Shown here one piece after another: positions 60,870 through 64,000 of a DNA stretch of 64,000 nt. Numbering within the stretch: the stretch's first letter is position 1; each line of letters begins with the position of its first letter. This DNA comes from DAOPKN01 sp035391225 (lineage in GTDB: Bacteria; Thermotogota; Thermotogae; MWEM01). Position numbers and translations under genes: made by a program. The DNA lies in the NCBI GenBank assembly GCA_035391225.1, contig DAOPKN010000001.1, forward strand, positions 62,001-126,000. Reading direction: 5' to 3'. The notes beneath the pieces were generated by a model. The model had not been told where the DNA came from. It worked only from the letters and a program-made list of their open reading frames with translations, and did not search any database.

Positions 60870-60893
60870 TCCAAATTCCTCCTTCGAAATGTT

Positions 60894-61454
60894 CTATGCC
60901 AATGAAATCGAATCGAGTCGCCTGTACAAGGCACCCTTCGAGGAGAGGGTGGATTGGTACAGGTGTACTTGTTGCACGTGCTGCGTGCCAGGAAGCGTAC
61001 GCACTTTTTGGAGCAGGAGCTGGAACTGTTCCGGACAACGTTTGATGCGGCCCAGCGTTACATGGCCGGAAAACTGCGGATGGAAGCGAACCGAAAAGCG
61101 TTTCAGCACAGGTCCGGCCTGCGAAAAAAGGGCTTCCAGCGGGGGGGAAGGACGCGTTCCCACCCAAAGGACCCGTGGAATGTCCCCTTTTCGGAAATAG
61201 AAAACCTGGTCCAGCACGTGGAGCTCGAAGGGTTCCGAGGAAAGAACCTTGCGAAGCTCTTTCCACAAGGACTGCACCACTTCCGAGGGGAGCTCTCCCA
61301 AGAAGGCCAAGGTTAGATGGAAATTTCCCAAGTGGGTCCAGCTCCCGGAAAAGCCCATGCTTGCCAAAAGCTGGGCAGTTTGAACCCAGTTCTGTTGCAG
61401 TTCCTCCGCGAAATCGATGGCTACAAAACTCCGTACGATCTTGTCCTCAGTCAA
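60894..61454 (-). CDS. thpR: RNA 2',3'-cyclic phosphodiesterase (2H phosphoesterase, LigT-like)
   Basis: 186 residues from TTG 61454, overlapping the pgsA stop by 8 nt. The two His-x-Thr motifs are FHLTLAFLGE and GHVTLGRIKR, spaced as in the 2H superfamily. The family opens 2',3'-cyclic phosphates on RNA ends; ligase activity is a side reaction. Its neighbourhood with recA is conserved in several phyla, for reasons not known. Confidence 0.93.
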   Translation of the reverse strand: MTEDKIVRSFVAIDFAEELQQNWVQTAQLLASMGFSGSWTHLGNFHLTLAFLGELPSEVVQSLWKELRKVLSSEPFELHVLDQVFYFRKGDIPRVLWVGTRPSPPLEALFSQAGPVLKRFSVRFHPQFSGHVTLGRIKRCPEQFQLLLQKVRTLPGTQHVQQVHLYQSTLSSKGALYRRLDSISLA

Positions 61455-61989
61455 AGTACTCCTTCACCCCCTGAAAGTAGCTCCAACCGGAAAGCACGGT
61501 TACGATTGCCACAATCCAGGAAAGGGCCGCGATCCAGGTGGAAGTGATCCCGGGAAAAAGGAACGACAGCAACACCACCACCAAGAAAAGCATCTGGCTG
61601 GCGGTTTTCCACTTTCCCCACCAGTTGGCCGCGATGACGGTTCCCTTGGAAGCTGCCAACATGCGCACCCCGCTCACGGCAATATCGCGGAAAAGCACGA
61701 TGGCCAACAGCCAAAAACTCACCCGGTCGATGGCAACAAGTGCACACAAAACACCGCTCACGAAGGCCTTGTCCGCGAGCTGGTCCAAGAACTTGCCCAA
61801 AGTGGACACTTGGTGGAAGCGTCGCGCCACGAAGCCATCCAGCCAGTCGCTCAGCGACCCGACCACGAAAAGGACCAGTGAGAAAAGGGCCCAACCCCGG
61901 TGCATCGGGGAAAGGGATATTCCCCACATGAGAACGGGGATGATGACTACGCGGAACAGCGTGATCTTGGTAGCCAGGTTTACCTTCAT
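61447..61989 (-). CDS. pgsA: CDP-diacylglycerol-glycerol-3-phosphate phosphatidyltransferase
   Basis: 180 residues with ~4-5 membrane helices. The CDP-alcohol phosphotransferase motif is complete: SDWLDGFVARRF, then GKFLDQLADK (D-x2-DG-x2-AR-x8-9-G-x3-D-x3-D). It makes phosphatidylglycerol phosphate, the first committed step to phosphatidylglycerol, which is also the Lgt substrate. The start overlaps the rimO stop (ATGA). Confidence 0.95.
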   Translation of the reverse strand: MKVNLATKITLFRVVIIPVLMWGISLSPMHRGWALFSLVLFVVGSLSDWLDGFVARRFHQVSTLGKFLDQLADKAFVSGVLCALVAIDRVSFWLLAIVLFRDIAVSGVRMLAASKGTVIAANWWGKWKTASQMLFLVVVLLSFLFPGITSTWIAALSWIVAIVTVLSGWSYFQGVKEYFD

Positions 61990-63299
61990 AGCACCCTTCC
62001 CTCCAGGTCATATTCCCAGGATGCGGTGATTTCGCATTCCACGAATTCGTGCAAATGCAAGGGACGATCCGACGAAAGGATCACGCTGGCATCCACTTCC
62101 GGCGCATCCCGAAAACTCCGCCCGATGAAAACCCCGTCTGCCTGCTCTTCTACGAGTACCCGCATTTTTTTCCCGATCCATTGCTCTGCCGTTTGCTCTG
62201 AGATGTCCTTTTGAAGCTGCATTACCTGTTCCAACCGCCTTTGTCCCGTTTTTTGCGGGACTGGGGAAGCTTGGTTTTGCGCAAATGCAATGGTGTTTTC
62301 TTCCGGGGAATAGAGGAAGGCCCCAAGACGATCGAAACGCACCTGCTCCATGAAAGCCAGGAGTTTGGCAAAATCCTCCTGGGTTTCCCCGGGATACCCC
62401 ACCATCACGGTGGTACGGAGAACCGCGTTGGGGATTTGTTCCCGCAAGCGTCGGAAGAGCTCTCCCAGTTCGCCCGCATTCTTAGTGCGGTTCATGGCTT
62501 TCAAGATGGAATCCGACGCATGTTGTATGGGGATATCGAAGTAAGGAAGCACTTTTCCCAAGGATGCCATGGTATCGAGTAGCTTTTGGCGGAGGTGGTC
62601 TGGGTGCAGGTACATCACCCGAATCCAAAAATCTCCCGGGATTTGGTCGAGTTGCACCAGAAGGTCTTCCAGGAAGTTGGTGTCCGAATCGTACTGGGTG
62701 GTGTCTTGGTCCACAAGGATCAGCTCCTTGATACCCTGTGCCAACAAGTAGCGTGCTTCCTGCAGCACGGACTCCAACGTGCGGCTCCGGTGCGGCCCCT
62801 TGAAACCGGGAATGGAGCAAAAAGAGCAGCGCCGATCGCAACCGTCTCCGATCTTGAGGTACCAGTAAGCGATGTTGGATGGCCGGTGGGGGTGGATGTT
62901 TCCAAACAAGGGGAATGGTTCGGCGGGAACCGAAACCAAAGGGTTGGGGTGATCGGGGATCTGGCGAAGCAACTCTGCCACCTTTTCCACGGGGTGTAGA
63001 CCGATCCAGCCATGGATTTCGGGAATTTCGCGCACCAGTTCGTGGTAATACCTTTGCACGAGGCACCCCCAAGCGATGACTTTCTGCGGCTGGGGGCGAT
63101 CCTGCCAAAGCGCGTATTCCAGGAGAGTGTCCACGGATTCTTCACGGGCATCATGGATGAACCCACAGGTGTTCACCACGATAATATCTGCCCTACGGGG
63201 ATCACCCGTGCGGGAAAAAGGGGGCCGCAACAAGCTTGCAAGTGCGTTGCTATCGGCTTCGTTCTTCGGGCACCCAAGGGTTTCTATGTAAACACGCAT
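61986..63299 (-). CDS. rimO: Ribosomal protein uS12 methylthiotransferase RimO
   Basis: 437 residues. UPF0004 domain with ETLGCPKNEAD and VVNTCGFIHDAREES, the radical SAM motif CDRRCSFCSIPGFKG with HRSR, YLHPDHL, and a C-terminal TRAM region with FVECEITASWEYDLEG. SCPKN-type spelling near the N-terminus distinguishes RimO from MiaB. It adds a methylthio group to Asp89 of uS12. First conserved gene of the pgsA-thpR-recA block. Confidence 0.95.
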   Translation of the reverse strand: MRVYIETLGCPKNEADSNALASLLRPPFSRTGDPRRADIIVVNTCGFIHDAREESVDTLLEYALWQDRPQPQKVIAWGCLVQRYYHELVREIPEIHGWIGLHPVEKVAELLRQIPDHPNPLVSVPAEPFPLFGNIHPHRPSNIAYWYLKIGDGCDRRCSFCSIPGFKGPHRSRTLESVLQEARYLLAQGIKELILVDQDTTQYDSDTNFLEDLLVQLDQIPGDFWIRVMYLHPDHLRQKLLDTMASLGKVLPYFDIPIQHASDSILKAMNRTKNAGELGELFRRLREQIPNAVLRTTVMVGYPGETQEDFAKLLAFMEQVRFDRLGAFLYSPEENTIAFAQNQASPVPQKTGQRRLEQVMQLQKDISEQTAEQWIGKKMRVLVEEQADGVFIGRSFRDAPEVDASVILSSDRPLHLHEFVECEITASWEYDLEGRVL

Positions 63300-63335
63300 C
63301 GTTCCCGTCCTCTCTTTTCCAATGGAAGACGGTTT

Positions 63336-63872
63336 TCAGCGAGATTTCCTTTTTTCCATGTAGAGCTTGCGAATGGCGGTGAGATGTTTGATGTACGCGG
63401 GGTCGGCGTAGTTTGGATAGGTGTAGTCCAAGGGTTGGAATTTCCCATGAACGTACATCAACGTGATTTCCGCGAAGATTCCCCGACGAAGGTAGATCCG
63501 ATTGGCCCAATGCTTCGTGGAGGCCAAGACGAATTGGGTCGGGTGAATATACCCCGGATCGAGGTTGATCACCCGCTTGCCCTCCACCGAGAATTTTCTC
63601 TCCAGGCGATTCGTTTGGAGCTTAATGTCTGCCAGTTCACCCGGATGCACGAGGTTTTGGAAGCTCAACAGTTTCCCTTCCAGTACGCCTTCGCCCATTT
63701 CGCGGGAGTAGTAGAAGGTATATTTTCCAAAATCCAAGTTGGGAGAGACGAAATCAAGCTTCCCCCAGATCGACTCCAAAACGGGTCGGATTTCAGAAAA
63801 CCGGTATTCCAAGTATCGCGCAAAGATAAAGAAGGTCAGGTTGACCAGGTCTACTTTTCGAACATCACCCAT
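63336..63872 (-). CDS. DUF4416-family protein
   Basis: 178 residues from ATG 63872; a TTG at 63890 is an alternative. It has the family's pattern: NLTFFIFARYLE, YYSREMG (Tyr-Tyr-x3-MG), LSFQNLVHPGELADIKLQTN, and the strongly conserved NLDPGYIHPTQFVLAST. Found in Thermotogae and several other thermophilic or anaerobic phyla; no function is known. It overlaps the upstream partial gene by 8 nt and precedes rimO by 36 nt. Confidence 0.85.
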   Translation of the reverse strand: MGDVRKVDLVNLTFFIFARYLEYRFSEIRPVLESIWGKLDFVSPNLDFGKYTFYYSREMGEGVLEGKLLSFQNLVHPGELADIKLQTNRLERKFSVEGKRVINLDPGYIHPTQFVLASTKHWANRIYLRRGIFAEITLMYVHGKFQPLDYTYPNYADPAYIKHLTAIRKLYMEKRKSR

Positions 63873-64000
63873 TGCGTAAGCGAACCTCAAATTGGAAAAA
63901 ATGGATTTCCCATTCTTGAAAACCGTACTCGATTTTCAGCATTTGCAATCCTGGGTTCTGGATAGACCACGTTTCAGCAGGCTCCAAAACCTTGGATTGA
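63865..64000 (-). CDS. C-terminal end of an unrecognised protein (partial)
   Basis: The last 44 codons of a frame that enters from the window edge and stops at 63865-63867. It ends EWEIHFFQFEVRLRNG, amphipathic and beta-like, with no recognisable motif. It is kept because the stop overlaps the DUF4416 start in the ATG-overlap style used throughout the window. Confidence 0.5.
   Translation of the reverse strand, partial: QSKVLEPAETWSIQNPGLQMLKIEYGFQEWEIHFFQFEVRLRNG

Overview
The window reads as a gene-dense chromosomal segment of a bacterium with moderately high GC content. Genes are packed in long co-oriented runs with ATGA/GTGA overlaps, and GTG and TTG starts are common. I infer a member of the Thermotogota or a close relative (about 0.6 confidence). 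The reasons are a TM0936-like S-adenosylhomocysteine/methylthioadenosine deaminase, the order DUF4416-rimO-pgsA-thpR-recA-recX-rny, hrcA-grpE-dnaJ behind a CIRCE element, split glycine decarboxylase genes (gcvPA/gcvPB), and RseP beside an OstA-like protein as expected for an envelope with an outer sheath. One 100-N gap flanked by a 55-bp exact duplication shows that this is a draft, probably metagenomic, scaffold.

Layout. 1-4.0 kb (minus): envelope block with a partial LptA/OstA-like protein, RseP, and a LysM protein with a degenerate 5'-nucleotidase-like body. 4.1-21.8 kb (plus): one long run of pnp, an M16 peptidase, two tandem HD-GYP proteins, an alkaline-phosphatase-superfamily enzyme, a fusion of a ribosomal L9 N-domain to a NYN ribonuclease, a FliT-like protein, mtaD, an M50 protease, a third HD-GYP protein, glpP, a DUF4139 protein, yqeK, rlmN, lgt, dnaB and a metallophosphoesterase, closed by a bidirectional terminator. 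21.8-31.7 kb (minus): a complete chemotaxis operon (response regulator, soluble MCP-like coiled coil, STAS protein, cheY, cheA, cheD, cheB, cheR, cheW, membrane MCP). 31.9-32.2 kb: tRNA-Met, tRNA-fMet and tRNA-Leu. 32.2-38.0 kb: pepF, M19 dipeptidase, gcvPA-gcvPB. 38.1-40.5 kb: tRNA-Ala facing sir2, a YhhQ-type transporter and an alpha/beta hydrolase. The gap follows, then a duplicated YfbR-like HD protein and a DUF457 membrane protein.

42.4-45.3 kb (minus): a TetR regulator, a methyltransferase and a thioredoxin-rhodanese fusion. 45.4-48.2 kb (plus): hrcA-grpE-dnaJ. 48.3-49.9 kb: a radical SAM/SPASM protein whose promoter carries the same palindrome as the tetR promoter. 49.9-54.6 kb (minus): a minimal Mrp-like set (MrpC plus two MrpD paralogues) leading into an ornithine/lysine-type decarboxylase. 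54.7-64 kb (minus): a fused ABC permease and its binding protein, rny, recX, recA, thpR, pgsA, rimO, DUF4416 and a partial unknown gene.

I found no CRISPR array, transposase, prophage or rRNA. The items most worth following up are the L9-NYN ribonuclease fusion, the soluble degenerate MCP-like protein in the chemotaxis operon, the shared TetR-type operator, the reduced Mrp/decarboxylase operon, and the assembly duplication at 40.5 kb.
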